A stretch of DNA of 64,000 nucleotides, from positions 2,046,001 through 2,110,000 of the forward strand of contig CP082844.1 of assembly GCA_019930625.1 (NCBI GenBank), given 5' to 3'. Made by a program: the position numbers and the translations under genes. Each line of letters begins with the position of its first letter. Positions within the stretch are counted from its first letter, which is position 1. Below are positions 33,695-43,161 of this stretch, piece by piece. The stretch comes from Nocardia asteroides (GTDB lineage: Bacteria > Actinomycetota > Actinomycetes > Mycobacteriales > Mycobacteriaceae). The notes under the pieces were generated by a model, which did not search any database, was not told where the DNA came from, and saw nothing but the letters and a program-made list of their open reading frames with translations.

Positions 33695-35395
33695 CTACTT
33701 CAGGAAACCGATCTTGGTGTAGTCGTAGGACGCCAGTCCGGGAGACCCGTAGTTGGCGATGTCGGCGCGAACGCCGAAGTTTCCCTCGGATTGGGTCAGC
33801 GGTAGTGAGTGGCCCTCTTCGAAGACCGCGCGATCGACCTGATTGGCCAGTTCGATGGCCTTCGCGGGATCCAGCTCCGAAAGGGTGCGATCGATCATGG
33901 CGTTCAGCTCCGGCGACCCGATGCGACCGAAGTTACCTTGTAGGTCGTCAGGGTGGTACGCGTAGATCTGCGGGAGGCTGCTCAGCGGGAACGCGTCGCC
34001 CGAGAAGATGAACTGGGCGGCGTCGAAATCACCGGGTTGGATGACGTCGGTGAAGTAGCCCGCGCCCGGCCGGGTGTCGATCTGCAACCCCACCCCGACG
34101 GCCGCCAGGTTCTGCTGGATGATCTGCGCGATCTGCACCCAGGTGGGGTCGTTGTACATCACGTCGCGGATGACCAGCTTGCGGCCGTCCTTCTCGCGGA
34201 CGTCGCCGTTGAGCTTCCAGCCCAGATCGTCGAGTTCCTTCGCCGCGGCTGCCGGATCGTAGCCGAGACTGTTGTCGCGATAGCCCTCCTGCCCTTGCAG
34301 GAAGACGTGGTTGTTCAACGGCTTCGGGTTCTCCACCAGGCCGTTCTGGGTGGCGGTCGCGATGCCCTGCCGGTCGATCGCCTTCGAGATCGCCACGCGC
34401 AGTTTCGGGTCGGCGAGGATGGAGCCGGGGGCCCCGTTGAACGTGATGTGCCGCCACCGGTTACCCGGCGCCCGGCGCACGACCAGCCCCGAGGTGCTGC
34501 GGACGGTCTTGACGTCGTCGATCGTGCTCAGCCGCACCGCGTCGAGTTCGTTGTTCTGCAGTGCGCCCACCCAGGCCACTCGATCGAGCACGCTGTAGGT
34601 GATGGTGTCCAGCTTCGGCCGCTCGCCCCACCACTTCGGGTTGCGAGCCAAGACGATGCGGCCCTGGGCACGGTTGGTCGACTCGACCACGAACGGGCCC
34701 GCCGTCGGACCCATGCGGTCGACCAGGCTGTGGTTGAACGCCTCGGGATCGCCGGTCACCGACTTCGGGAACAGCGCCATGTTGCCGGCGAACTGGCCGC
34801 GCCACTCCGCGTACGGCTGCTTGAACGTAATGACGGCTTGCCGGTCGTCGACGCCCCGTTCGACCTTCTCGACCCGGTCGAAGCCATTGGAGATAGCGAT
34901 CAGGAAGCGCTTGTCGGCGCCGCTCAGCGCGTTGGCCTGAGAGCGGAGGTCCTCCCAGGTGATCGGGGCGCCGTCGGACCACACCGCCTTCGGATTGATC
35001 GTGTAGGTCACCTGCTGCGGATCGGTTCCGGTCAACTGGACATCGGTGAAGTAGTCCCTGTTCACCGTGAGCTGGCCCGCGGCGTCGGTGGTGAACGCGC
35101 GCGGCATGAGCGGCCGCTCGATGTCGCCGATCTCGCCGTCGTTCCCGTCGTTGGACAGCGTGTTCCAGTTCGCCGGGAACGACGTGGTGGCCAGGCGCAG
35201 GTTGCCGCCCTCGCGCAGTTCGTCCGGGCTCCTCGGATTGATGTCGCTGGTGGTGCCGAGCGCGTCGGACAGCCCCGTCGCCGACTCGGCGCCGTCCGCG
35301 CCGCACCCCGCTACCACGAGTCCGAGCGCGACGACCGGAACCGCCCAGCGCGCCGAGCGTGGCCGGGTGCAGCCTCGCGTGGATCGGATTCGCAT
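33695..35395 (-). CDS. ABC importer substrate-binding lipoprotein (SBP family 5), first copy
   Basis: This 566-residue lipoprotein has signal VPVVALGLVVAGC with lipobox VAGC, followed by an SBP_bac_5 body (GGNLRLATTSFPANWNTL, TINPKAVWSDGAPITW). It lies 13 bp downstream of the ATPase gene and 32 bp upstream of its paralogue, all on the minus strand. The two copies are most alike in the core and differ in scattered surface residues, suggesting duplicated receptors with different ligand preferences for one translocator. Confidence 0.9.
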   Translation of the reverse strand: MRIRSTRGCTRPRSARWAVPVVALGLVVAGCGADGAESATGLSDALGTTSDINPRSPDELREGGNLRLATTSFPANWNTLSNDGNDGEIGDIERPLMPRAFTTDAAGQLTVNRDYFTDVQLTGTDPQQVTYTINPKAVWSDGAPITWEDLRSQANALSGADKRFLIAISNGFDRVEKVERGVDDRQAVITFKQPYAEWRGQFAGNMALFPKSVTGDPEAFNHSLVDRMGPTAGPFVVESTNRAQGRIVLARNPKWWGERPKLDTITYSVLDRVAWVGALQNNELDAVRLSTIDDVKTVRSTSGLVVRRAPGNRWRHITFNGAPGSILADPKLRVAISKAIDRQGIATATQNGLVENPKPLNNHVFLQGQEGYRDNSLGYDPAAAAKELDDLGWKLNGDVREKDGRKLVIRDVMYNDPTWVQIAQIIQQNLAAVGVGLQIDTRPGAGYFTDVIQPGDFDAAQFIFSGDAFPLSSLPQIYAYHPDDLQGNFGRIGSPELNAMIDRTLSELDPAKAIELANQVDRAVFEEGHSLPLTQSEGNFGVRADIANYGSPGLASYDYTKIGFLK

Positions 35396-35408
35396 CGCGC
35401 TCTCCTCT

Positions 35409-37286
35409 CTACCGACTCACGGCCGGCACCGGCACCGCATCGATCAGCGCCCGCGTGTACTCGTGTGTGGGCGCCGCGAAAATCTGCTCTGCCGAACCGT
35501 ATTCCACGATCTTGCCGCGATACATGACGGCGATGTCGTGCGCCAGGTTCCGCACCACGGACAGGTCGTGCGAGACGAAGAGGTAGGACAGGCCGCGCTC
35601 GGTCTGCAGGTCGCGCAACAGGTTCAGCACACCCGCCTGGATGGAGACGTCCAGGGAGGAGACCGGCTCGTCCAGCACCAGCAGCTCCGGATCCAGCGCG
35701 AGCGCGCGGGCGATGCTGATGCGCTGCTTCTGGCCACCGGAGAAGTCGGCGGGGTAGCGGTCGGCGTGTTCCGGGCGCAGCCCGACCTGCTCGAGCAATT
35801 CCGGTACCCGGCGAGCGATTTCGGCCCGTGACCGCCCGTCGATGCGCAACGGCTCGGCGAGCGCGTCGAAAACCGGCAGGCGCGGGTCCAGCGAGGCGGT
35901 GGGATCCTGGAAGACGATCTGCATCTTCCGGCGGATCTCCCGCCTGCGCGCCTTGCTGAGCGAAGCGACGTCGCTGCCCATGATCTCGATGGTGCCCGCC
36001 TGTGGGGAAACCAGGTCGAGGATCTGCGTGAGCGTGGTGGATTTACCGGAGCCGGACTCGCCGACCAGCGCCAACGTGCGCCCGGCACGCACCTCGAAGC
36101 TGATGCCGTCGACCGCCCTGACCTCGCCCTTGCGACGGCGCAGCAGCACACCCGAGGTGATCGGGAAGACCTTCACCAGGTCCGAGACCCGCAGCACCAC
36201 CTCCGAATCCACCTCTGCTTCGGCCTCCGGCTCGGCGATCTCGCGGCGATAGGCCTCGAACAGCGCATCCGTGCCCACCTCGGCAGTGCGTATGCAGGCC
36301 GCGCCGTGCCCGGGATCGATCGGCTCCAACGGCGGTTCCGCGGCCCCGCACTCTTCGATCGAGATCGGGCAGCGCGGTGCGAACGAGCATCCTGGCGGCA
36401 GGGCGTGCATGGCGGGCGGCGCACCGACGATCGGGATCAGCGGACGCCGCGGCGGGCCGTCCATACGCGGGATCGAGCCGAGCAGTCCGACGGTGTAAGG
36501 CATCCGCGGCGCGTTGAACAACGCCGTGGTGGTAGCGGTTTCGACGATCTTGCCTGCGTACATGACCGCGACGCGGTCGGCCAGCGTCGCGGCGATGCCC
36601 ATGTCGTGGGTGATCATGATGACACCCGCTCCGGTGATGTCGCGCGCCTTGCGCAGCAGGTTCAGGATCTGCTTCTGCACGGTCACGTCGAGCGCGGTGG
36701 TCGGCTCGTCGCAGATGATCAGCCCCGGATCGTTCGCGATCGCCATCGCGATGACCACGCGCTGGCGCTGGCCACCGGAGAACTCGTGCGGAAACGCCTT
36801 GGCCCGCACCTCCGGATCCGGGATGCCGACCAGGTCGAGCAGCTCCACCGCCCGCTTCGCGGCTTCGCTCCTGCCCATCTTCCCGTGCGCGAGCAGGGCT
36901 TCCGCGATCTGCTCGCCCACCCGGTAGACCGGTGTGAGCGCGGAGAGCGGGTCCTGGAACACCATGCTGATGGAACTGCCGCGCAGCTTGGACAATTCGC
37001 GATCGCCGAGACCGAGCAGCTCCCGGCCGCGGAACCGGATCGACCCGGTGATCCGCGCCTGCTCCGGCAGCAACCCCATCACCGCCAGCGAGGACACCGA
37101 CTTGCCCGAACCGGACTCACCGACGATGGCGAGCACCTCGCCGTCGGACACCGTGTAGGTGACTCCGCGGACCGCGTCGATCCGGCCCTCCTCGCTGGGG
37201 AAGGACACCCGCAGATCGGTGATCTCCAGCAGTGGTGCGGCCGCGGTCGTCTCGGCCTTCTTCTCGGTGGCGCCCGCGCCTGTCAT
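35409..37286 (-). CDS. Fused dual ATPase of peptide-type ABC importer (DppD-DppF fusion)
   Basis: This 625-residue protein holds two complete nucleotide-binding domains. The first has [18 protein letters not shown] and [12 protein letters not shown]; the second has [18 protein letters not shown] and [12 protein letters not shown]. Between them is the Cys-containing oligopeptide-transporter C-terminal segment ([12 protein letters not shown]). It energises import through the two permeases encoded upstream. The start overlaps the DppC stop by 4 bp. Fusion of the D and F ATPases is common in actinobacteria. Confidence 0.95.
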   Translation of the reverse strand: MTGAGATEKKAETTAAAPLLEITDLRVSFPSEEGRIDAVRGVTYTVSDGEVLAIVGESGSGKSVSSLAVMGLLPEQARITGSIRFRGRELLGLGDRELSKLRGSSISMVFQDPLSALTPVYRVGEQIAEALLAHGKMGRSEAAKRAVELLDLVGIPDPEVRAKAFPHEFSGGQRQRVVIAMAIANDPGLIICDEPTTALDVTVQKQILNLLRKARDITGAGVIMITHDMGIAATLADRVAVMYAGKIVETATTTALFNAPRMPYTVGLLGSIPRMDGPPRRPLIPIVGAPPAMHALPPGCSFAPRCPISIEECGAAEPPLEPIDPGHGAACIRTAEVGTDALFEAYRREIAEPEAEAEVDSEVVLRVSDLVKVFPITSGVLLRRRKGEVRAVDGISFEVRAGRTLALVGESGSGKSTTLTQILDLVSPQAGTIEIMGSDVASLSKARRREIRRKMQIVFQDPTASLDPRLPVFDALAEPLRIDGRSRAEIARRVPELLEQVGLRPEHADRYPADFSGGQKQRISIARALALDPELLVLDEPVSSLDVSIQAGVLNLLRDLQTERGLSYLFVSHDLSVVRNLAHDIAVMYRGKIVEYGSAEQIFAAPTHEYTRALIDAVPVPAVSR

Positions 37287-38206
37287 GCTCGATCCTTCTT
37301 CTTCTTCGACCGTGCCCCCTTGGCGCCGGGATCGAACGCGTCGCGCAGTCCGTCGCCGACCAGGTTCGCGCAGAGCACCGTGAGGATCAGCAGACCGCCG
37401 GCGAACAGGAACAACCAGGGATAGGTCAGCGCCGATTTGGTGCCCGCCGCGATCAGCGAACCCAGCGACACGTCCGGCGGCTGCACACCGAAACCGAGGA
37501 AGCTCAACCCGGTCTCGGCCATGATCGCCGAGCCGACGGTGAGGGTGGTGTCGATGATCAGGATCGAGGCGATGTTCGGGATGACGTGGCTGAGGATCAC
37601 CGTGCGGGTGGGCGCACCCATGTACCGTGCGGCCCGGACGAATTCGCGATCACGCAGACTCAGGGTCAGGCCGCGCACGATCCGCGCCGAGATCATCCAG
37701 CCGAAGCAGGACAGCAGGACGATCAGCAGCAGGATGGAACCGCTGCCCTTGGTGCGCGGCGCGAACAGCGCGATGATGATGAAGCTCGGCACCACCAGCA
37801 GCAGATCGACCAGCCACATGATCGCGCGGTCGGTCCAGCCGCCGAGCAATCCGGCCAGCGAACCGGCGGTGGCCGCGATCGTGGTGGACAACAGCGCGAC
37901 GCACAGGCCGATCACCAGGGATTTCTGCAATCCGCGCAGGGTTTGCGCGAGCACGTCCTGACCGATCTGGGTGGTGCCGAACGGATGATCCAGGCTCGGC
38001 GGTTGCAGCAGGGCCGTGTAGTCCAGTTGCTGGTAGTCGTAGGGCAGCAAGGGCGGCAGCGCGAAGCTCGCGACGAACAGCGCGATCAGGACCAGGCCGC
38101 CCGCGACGGCGGGCTTGTTGCGCAGGAACCGCCGCAGGACCAGCTTGCGCCGTCCGGTCGCGGTGACCTCCGGAGCGCCCTGGACGATGATTTCGGCTTC
38201 GGTCAT
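37283..38206 (-). CDS. Peptide-type ABC importer permease (DppC-like)
   Basis: This 307-residue permease has about six membrane segments and the cytoplasmic EAA-type loop [20 protein letters not shown], followed by [11 protein letters not shown]. This is typical of BPD_transp_1 proteins of the DppC/OppC branch, with an N-terminal extension before the first helix ([15 protein letters not shown]). I chose the ATG at 38206 because it has a strong GTAGGAGGGG site; a start 36 bp upstream would run nearly into the preceding permease gene. Confidence 0.93.
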   Translation of the reverse strand: MTEAEIIVQGAPEVTATGRRKLVLRRFLRNKPAVAGGLVLIALFVASFALPPLLPYDYQQLDYTALLQPPSLDHPFGTTQIGQDVLAQTLRGLQKSLVIGLCVALLSTTIAATAGSLAGLLGGWTDRAIMWLVDLLLVVPSFIIIALFAPRTKGSGSILLLIVLLSCFGWMISARIVRGLTLSLRDREFVRAARYMGAPTRTVILSHVIPNIASILIIDTTLTVGSAIMAETGLSFLGFGVQPPDVSLGSLIAAGTKSALTYPWLFLFAGGLLILTVLCANLVGDGLRDAFDPGAKGARSKKKKDRA

Positions 38207-38231
38207 GCTGCCCCTCCTACGGGCCGGTCGC

Positions 38232-39209
38232 TCATCCCACACGCACCCTGGGGTCGAGGAACGCGTACACGATGTCCGACAGCAGACCCGACACCAGCAC
38301 GACCAGTCCGGCGAACGCGGTGACCGTCACCACCACGTAGAGGTCCTGGGCGTTGATCGAGTCGACCAGCCATTCACCGACGCCGTGCCAGCCGAAGATC
38401 TTCTCGGTGAACGTCGCTCCGGTGATCAGGCCGCCGAGGCTGTAGGCGAACAGCGTGGCCATCGGGATCAGCGCCGTGCGCAGGCCGTGCTTGTACAGCG
38501 CCTTGCTGCGAGTGAGGCCTTTCGCGCGGGCGGTGCGAATGAAATCGCTCTGCAACACATCCAGCATGGCATTGCGCTGGTACCGGCTGTAACCGGCCAT
38601 GGCGCCGAGAGCCAGCGCGGTGGTGGGCAGGATCAGATGCTGGACGCGGTCGAGCAACTGCGGCCAGAACCCGTCGATCCTGCTCGCCGACGTCTCGCCG
38701 GTATAGAGGAAGATCTGCGATCCGGTGAGCGAATTGATCTCCAGCGCACCATATTTCAGCAGCGTCGCGAGCAGGAACACCGGCGTGCTCAAAACGAGCA
38801 GCGACACCACCGTCGTGAAGTAGTCGCTGAATTTGTATTGCCGGATCGCGCCCGCCGCGCCGATCAGAACGCCGAGCACCGTGCCGACCAGTGAGCCGAC
38901 GATCAGCAACCGCAGGCTCACCGCCACCCGCCGTGGCAGCTCCTCGCTCACCGGCTGACCGGCGAGCGTGGTGCCGAAGTCGCCGTGCGGGATCCCTTTG
39001 ATCCAGGTGAGGTAGCGCTCCGGAATCGGGTCGTCGAGATGCAACTCTTCGGCCTTGGCGTCGATCACTGCCTGTGGCGGGCGCGGATTGCGTTGTTCGA
39101 GACTGTCCAGCGGCCGGAACGTCAGAGACGCCAGACTGAACGTCAGGAACGAAGCCAGCAGCAACAGCACGACATAGTTGAGCGCGCGTCGTAGCAGGAA
39201 GCCGGTCAT
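38232..39209 (-). CDS. Peptide-type ABC importer permease (DppB-like)
   Basis: This 325-residue permease is the first gene of the importer operon. It starts MTGFLLRRALNYVVLLLLAS. It has a large extracytoplasmic loop after the first helix and the EAA-type loop RTARAKGLTRSKALYKHGLR followed by TALIPM. It would form the translocation pathway with the DppC-like permease. The operon runs DppB-DppC-ATPase-SBP-SBP-membrane protein, all closely spaced on the minus strand. Confidence 0.93.
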   Translation of the reverse strand: MTGFLLRRALNYVVLLLLASFLTFSLASLTFRPLDSLEQRNPRPPQAVIDAKAEELHLDDPIPERYLTWIKGIPHGDFGTTLAGQPVSEELPRRVAVSLRLLIVGSLVGTVLGVLIGAAGAIRQYKFSDYFTTVVSLLVLSTPVFLLATLLKYGALEINSLTGSQIFLYTGETSASRIDGFWPQLLDRVQHLILPTTALALGAMAGYSRYQRNAMLDVLQSDFIRTARAKGLTRSKALYKHGLRTALIPMATLFAYSLGGLITGATFTEKIFGWHGVGEWLVDSINAQDLYVVVTVTAFAGLVVLVSGLLSDIVYAFLDPRVRVG

Positions 39210-39364
39210 CAGTCCTCTGGTCTTTCGGCTGGACGTGCCAGCGTCGGTATTAGTCCCCGATCATAAGGACGTGCTTGCGGGCGCGCGTGCCACATGACAT
39301 CCGGGCATGTCCGAGTATCGTCCGGCCACGGGGGCCGGGCACGGGCCCGGAGTCGTCCGGCAGG

Positions 39365-40204
39365 ATGGAATGGGTGACGCCCCCGCACCTGCCCAAGCCG
39401 AAGATGGTCGCCACCGATGTGGACGGCACGCTCATCGATCACGACGAGCGGGTGACCGCGCGGACCAAGGCGGCGGTAGGCGCCCTGATCGCCGACGGTG
39501 TGCCGTTCGTGCTGGCCACCGGGCGGCCGCCGCGCTGGATCGATCCGGTGGTGCAGGGCCTGGGCTACGCGCCGCTGTGCGTGTGCGGCAACGGCGCGGT
39601 GATCTACGACAGCGCCACCGACCGGGTGCTGGCCAGCATGACGTTGGACGTGCCGACGCTCGCCTGGCTCGCCGACCTCGCCGAGCGGGCGTTGCCGGGC
39701 TGCGGTCTCGCGGCCGAACGCGTTGGTGAGAGCGCGCACGACGCGGTGACGCCGCAATTCGTCAGCTCGCCCCAATACGAGCACGCCTGGCTGAATCCCG
39801 ACGACACCTCGGTCGCCCGCGAGGAGGTCATCGACGCGCCCGCCATCAAGATGCTGATCCGACTACCGGGCGCGCGCAGCTCGGACATGCGCTCGGTGCT
39901 CGCGCCGCTGATCGGCGAGCGAGCCGACATCACCTACTCGACCGAGCACGGGCTCATCGAACTGTCCGCGCCCGGCATCACCAAAGCCGCCGGTCTGACC
40001 GTGGTCGCCCAGCGGCTCGGCGTGGACGCGGCCACCATCGTCGCGTTCGGCGACATGCCCAACGACGTCCCCATGCTCACCATGGCGGGCCACGGCGTCG
40101 CCATGCGCAACGCCCACCCCGAAGCCCTGGCGGCCGCCGACGAGATCGCCGAATCGAACTCCGACGACGGCGTCGCGCGCGTCCTCGAACGCTGGTGGGT
40201 ATGA
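39365..40204 (+). CDS. HAD-superfamily (Cof-type) phosphatase (Rv3813c-like)
   Basis: This protein of about 279 residues has HAD motif I VATDVDGTLID (nucleophile and acid Asp), motif II-type VLATGRPPRW, a motif III Lys region (GITKAAGL) and motif IV AFGDMPNDVPML. The C2-type cap of Cof proteins lies between. These enzymes dephosphorylate sugar phosphates or flavin/cofactor intermediates; the substrate here is unknown. The start is ATG at 39365 or GTG at 39374, the latter with a better-spaced AGGA. Rv3813c holds the same relative position in M. tuberculosis. Confidence 0.92.
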   Translation: MEWVTPPHLPKPKMVATDVDGTLIDHDERVTARTKAAVGALIADGVPFVLATGRPPRWIDPVVQGLGYAPLCVCGNGAVIYDSATDRVLASMTLDVPTLAWLADLAERALPGCGLAAERVGESAHDAVTPQFVSSPQYEHAWLNPDDTSVAREEVIDAPAIKMLIRLPGARSSDMRSVLAPLIGERADITYSTEHGLIELSAPGITKAAGLTVVAQRLGVDAATIVAFGDMPNDVPMLTMAGHGVAMRNAHPEALAAADEIAESNSDDGVARVLERWWV

Positions 40205-40274
40205 GTTGTGTTCGATTCGCCGCGCTTTCGCGCTGCCTGTCCGCGGCCCTGACGCGGAACGCGTTCGAAACGAC

Positions 40275-40303
40275 TCGGAGCCCGGCGTATAGCCGAGCTC
40301 CGA
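40275..40303. terminator. Stem-loop between convergent HAD and amidase genes
   Basis: TCGGAGC (40275-40281) pairs with GCTCCGA (40297-40303), with an inner GGC/GCC pairing. It lies between the HAD stop (40204) and the amidase stop (40334), as expected of a shared terminator. There is no T-tract. Confidence 0.5.
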
Positions 40304-40333
40304 ACCGTGTGTCATCTGCGAAGTTGTTCTGGT

Positions 40334-42922
40334 TCAACCCTCGGGTGAGGGTGAAGCGGCTGGGGCCACCGCGGCCGGGTCGGTGACTGCGGGTGCCGAG
40401 CCGTGAGGGGTGTGAACGGCAGCCGGGTCTTGTGTGTTCGCGGGCGCCGGACCGATCGGGGTGGGACTTCCCGCCGGCGCGGGTGGCCGGGGGAGCGGGG
40501 TACGCGCCTCTGGAACCTGGTTGACAGCTGGTGCGGGGGCACTACCGGGAATAGAGACCGACGGGGCCGAGGCATCGCCCGGAACTGGGGTGCCGCCCGG
40601 AGCGGGCGCATTGCCCGAAGCCGGGGCACTGCCGGGAGCCGGGGCACTGCCGGGAGCTGGGGCACTGCCGGGAGCTGGGGTGCTGCCAGGGACCGGGCCG
40701 CTCCCGGGAACTGGGGTGCTGCCGGGAGCGGGGGTGCTGCCAGGGGCCGGGGCACCGTCCAGAACCGGCGCGCTCAGGTGAGCCGGTTCGCGGTCAGGAG
40801 CGGGGGCGCTCACCTGAGCCGGGGCGCTGCCCGGAAGCGGGGCGCTCACCTGAGCCCCGACCGGTTCGCGGCCCATCTGTTCCTGGTAGGTGTCGTTGTA
40901 GGTCTTCCACACTGTGGTGACGATGCCGGTGAGCTGGTTGAGGATCAGGGAGCCGCGCTCGAAGTCCGCGCGCAGGCCGTCCGGGACCGGGTAGGCGTTG
41001 CGCAGCGGTAGCCCGAGGACGCCCGTTTCGGCGCCGAGTTGCAGGAAGCGGTCCAGGATCGTGCCGAGAACCTCGACGACCCGACCGTCCGCCGCGGTGT
41101 AGACGTATCCGTTGGAGAACTTCGCGTACTGCCGGCCCTGTGCGGTGGGCAGCACGTCGGACCGGGCGGTGCCGAGTGGTCCGTTCGGTCCGCCGGAGTG
41201 CGACCAGTGCCTGGCGATGATGTTGTCGTGCACCATGTTCAGCAGCTTCGTGGTCAGCGCCGCGAGATCCGCCACGTCGGATTCATCGATCGCGGGAAGT
41301 TGGCTGTTGTGTCCGCCCGAGGCGCCCGGAGTGCCTGCGGCGATGTCGCGGATCCGATCCATCAGCGCGTACGCGGCGTCGCCGGGGCAGGTGGTGTTGC
41401 CGACGTCGCGGTGTGCGAAGACGATCGGCAACCGCACCGCCTCGCCCCGGGCATACGGAGTGAACGAGGTGCCCTCCGAGTACATCGTGGTGGAGCCTTT
41501 GGGGTCCAGACCGGCGACCTTGGTGCGCCAGCCCACGAAAGCCCCGATCGCCTCGATCGCCGCGTCCGTCGGTTGTTCGGACTCGTAGTTGCCCATCAGC
41601 GCGACGCCCGAGGTGTTCTCGTTGAAGCCGCCCGCGTGTGCACCCTGCACGGGCCGGTCGAGGCCGCCGGAGCGTCCTTCGAAGACCTGACCGTACTTGT
41701 CGACCAGCGCGTTGTACCCGATGTCGCACCAGCCCAACGTCTTCGCGTGATAGGTGTAGATCGCGCGGACGATCCCCGCCGACTCGGACTTGCTGTAGTC
41801 GTTGCGGCCCGCGGTGTGGTGCACCGTGACGCCGCCGAGGTTGTCGTCATAGGTCGGCTGGTCACAGCGGATGGACTCGTCGGCGCCCCACTGGGCGCGG
41901 GTGATGACGCTCGGCCCGCCTGGCAACGGCGCGGCGACATCGTGCAGCGAACCGTCGACGGCGCCGCGGCCCGGATCGATGAGCACGGCGGTCAGGTCTG
42001 CGACCTGCTGGGCCGGATCGTCCGGCCGCGGGACGGGTTGTCCGGCCGGAGTGTCCGGCTGGGCCGGATCGTCTGCGATCGGGCCAGGCTGCGCCACCGG
42101 CCGGATCGTCGGAGCCGCTGATTGCTCGCGGGTGACCAGCACCTGTACGGCGTTCGTGTTGCCGACGTAGATCGGTTCGGTCCCGTCGGTCGCGCCCGGG
42201 CCGGAACGGTCGGTGCGATGGGTGTCGACCGGTTCGGTCTCGTACCACGGCCCCCACGTGCCGTCGGGCTGCCGAGCGCGGATCGTGGCCTTGGTGTCCG
42301 CCAGCTTTTCGGCGGTGAGCGCGACCATGCTGAACGGCGTGTCGCTGGAGAGTTCTTTGACCTGGGCCCCCACCTGACTCATCAATTCGGGGGTCACAGC
42401 CCCAGGAGACAGCGCGGGAGTGTCGGGCGTGGTTCCGGGCTGGAGCCGGCCGGGATCCGCGATGAATCGGACACTACCTGTGGTGGGTTGGGAAATTGTC
42501 TGAGCAGGAGAATTCGAGTTTTCGGCCCGCTGGCTCGAAGCGATCTCCGGGACGGAGGTTTGGTCGGAATTCGAGCTGGGTAGTCGTATTCGCTCGGATA
42601 GCCGTCCATCCGGTGGTAGCGGTGGTCGGTCCGGCATCGCGATGGACTCCGGAGTCGGCAGCATGCGCAGGTCGGAAAGGCGCAGCTCAGGCAGGGCCAG
42701 CCCGGTGAGTTCGCGCAGCGGTAAGACGATATCGGGAGCCTGCGTGAGCGCTACCTCGGCCAGTTCGGCCGATACGGCGGCCAGTTCGCTGTTGGTGGCG
42801 GTGCGGTAGTCGGTGGAATCGCTGGGCGCGAGCGTGGCGAGCGGGGCCGCGACCGCGAGGGTGGTGACCACCGGGAGTACGTAGGGACGTTTCGGTTTGC
42901 GGTACCGCACGAGCGTCTCCAA
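40334..42922 (-). CDS. PGRP/N-acetylmuramoyl-L-alanine amidase with LGFP region and Pro-rich repeat tail (Rv3811-like)
   Basis: This 862-residue exported protein has an N-terminal signal/anchor (VLPVVTTLAVAAPLATLA) and a Pro/Ala-rich spacer. The PGRP amidase_2 domain (about 335-530) has zinc-ligand segments GVTVHHTAGRND and VFAHRDVGNTTCPGD. An LGFP-type region follows (about 580-690; GVLGLPLRNAYPVPDGLRAD). The C-terminal 170 residues are built largely of PGSAPA-like hexapeptides. It would cleave the stem-peptide amide bond in peptidoglycan, with LGFP repeats binding the arabinogalactan-mycolate layer. It is divergent from the SpoIID gene and shares a 239-bp control region with it. Confidence 0.92.
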   Translation of the reverse strand: METLVRYRKPKRPYVLPVVTTLAVAAPLATLAPSDSTDYRTATNSELAAVSAELAEVALTQAPDIVLPLRELTGLALPELRLSDLRMLPTPESIAMPDRPPLPPDGRLSERIRLPSSNSDQTSVPEIASSQRAENSNSPAQTISQPTTGSVRFIADPGRLQPGTTPDTPALSPGAVTPELMSQVGAQVKELSSDTPFSMVALTAEKLADTKATIRARQPDGTWGPWYETEPVDTHRTDRSGPGATDGTEPIYVGNTNAVQVLVTREQSAAPTIRPVAQPGPIADDPAQPDTPAGQPVPRPDDPAQQVADLTAVLIDPGRGAVDGSLHDVAAPLPGGPSVITRAQWGADESIRCDQPTYDDNLGGVTVHHTAGRNDYSKSESAGIVRAIYTYHAKTLGWCDIGYNALVDKYGQVFEGRSGGLDRPVQGAHAGGFNENTSGVALMGNYESEQPTDAAIEAIGAFVGWRTKVAGLDPKGSTTMYSEGTSFTPYARGEAVRLPIVFAHRDVGNTTCPGDAAYALMDRIRDIAAGTPGASGGHNSQLPAIDESDVADLAALTTKLLNMVHDNIIARHWSHSGGPNGPLGTARSDVLPTAQGRQYAKFSNGYVYTAADGRVVEVLGTILDRFLQLGAETGVLGLPLRNAYPVPDGLRADFERGSLILNQLTGIVTTVWKTYNDTYQEQMGREPVGAQVSAPLPGSAPAQVSAPAPDREPAHLSAPVLDGAPAPGSTPAPGSTPVPGSGPVPGSTPAPGSAPAPGSAPAPGSAPASGNAPAPGGTPVPGDASAPSVSIPGSAPAPAVNQVPEARTPLPRPPAPAGSPTPIGPAPANTQDPAAVHTPHGSAPAVTDPAAVAPAASPSPEG
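40580..40760 (-). repeat. Tandem 18-bp units in the amidase 3' end
   Basis: About ten imperfect 18-bp units (plus-strand form GGAGCCGGGGCACTGCCG) encode PGSAPA-type hexapeptides at the amidase C-terminus. They have the same unit length as the repeat in the neighbouring SpoIID gene but a different sequence. Confidence 0.85.
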
Positions 42923-43161
42923 TCAGGTCGAACCAGTGATCATGAGTGATTCCGGGGTTACTTCCTGATGTATCAATGGTCACAATAGCCACAATTGTCA
43001 CATTGCTAAACCTCTTGTTGAGGATTATGTGATTGCCTGAATGTAGCTCGTTGATTGCGCGTGGTCGGAGAACGTGTCCGAAAGGTTACGGATCAACCCC
43101 GTCCTGGAATGTCCTGGCAAGTGAACGAATGCATCGTAGAGCGAGCGTGCAGGGGACAAGA

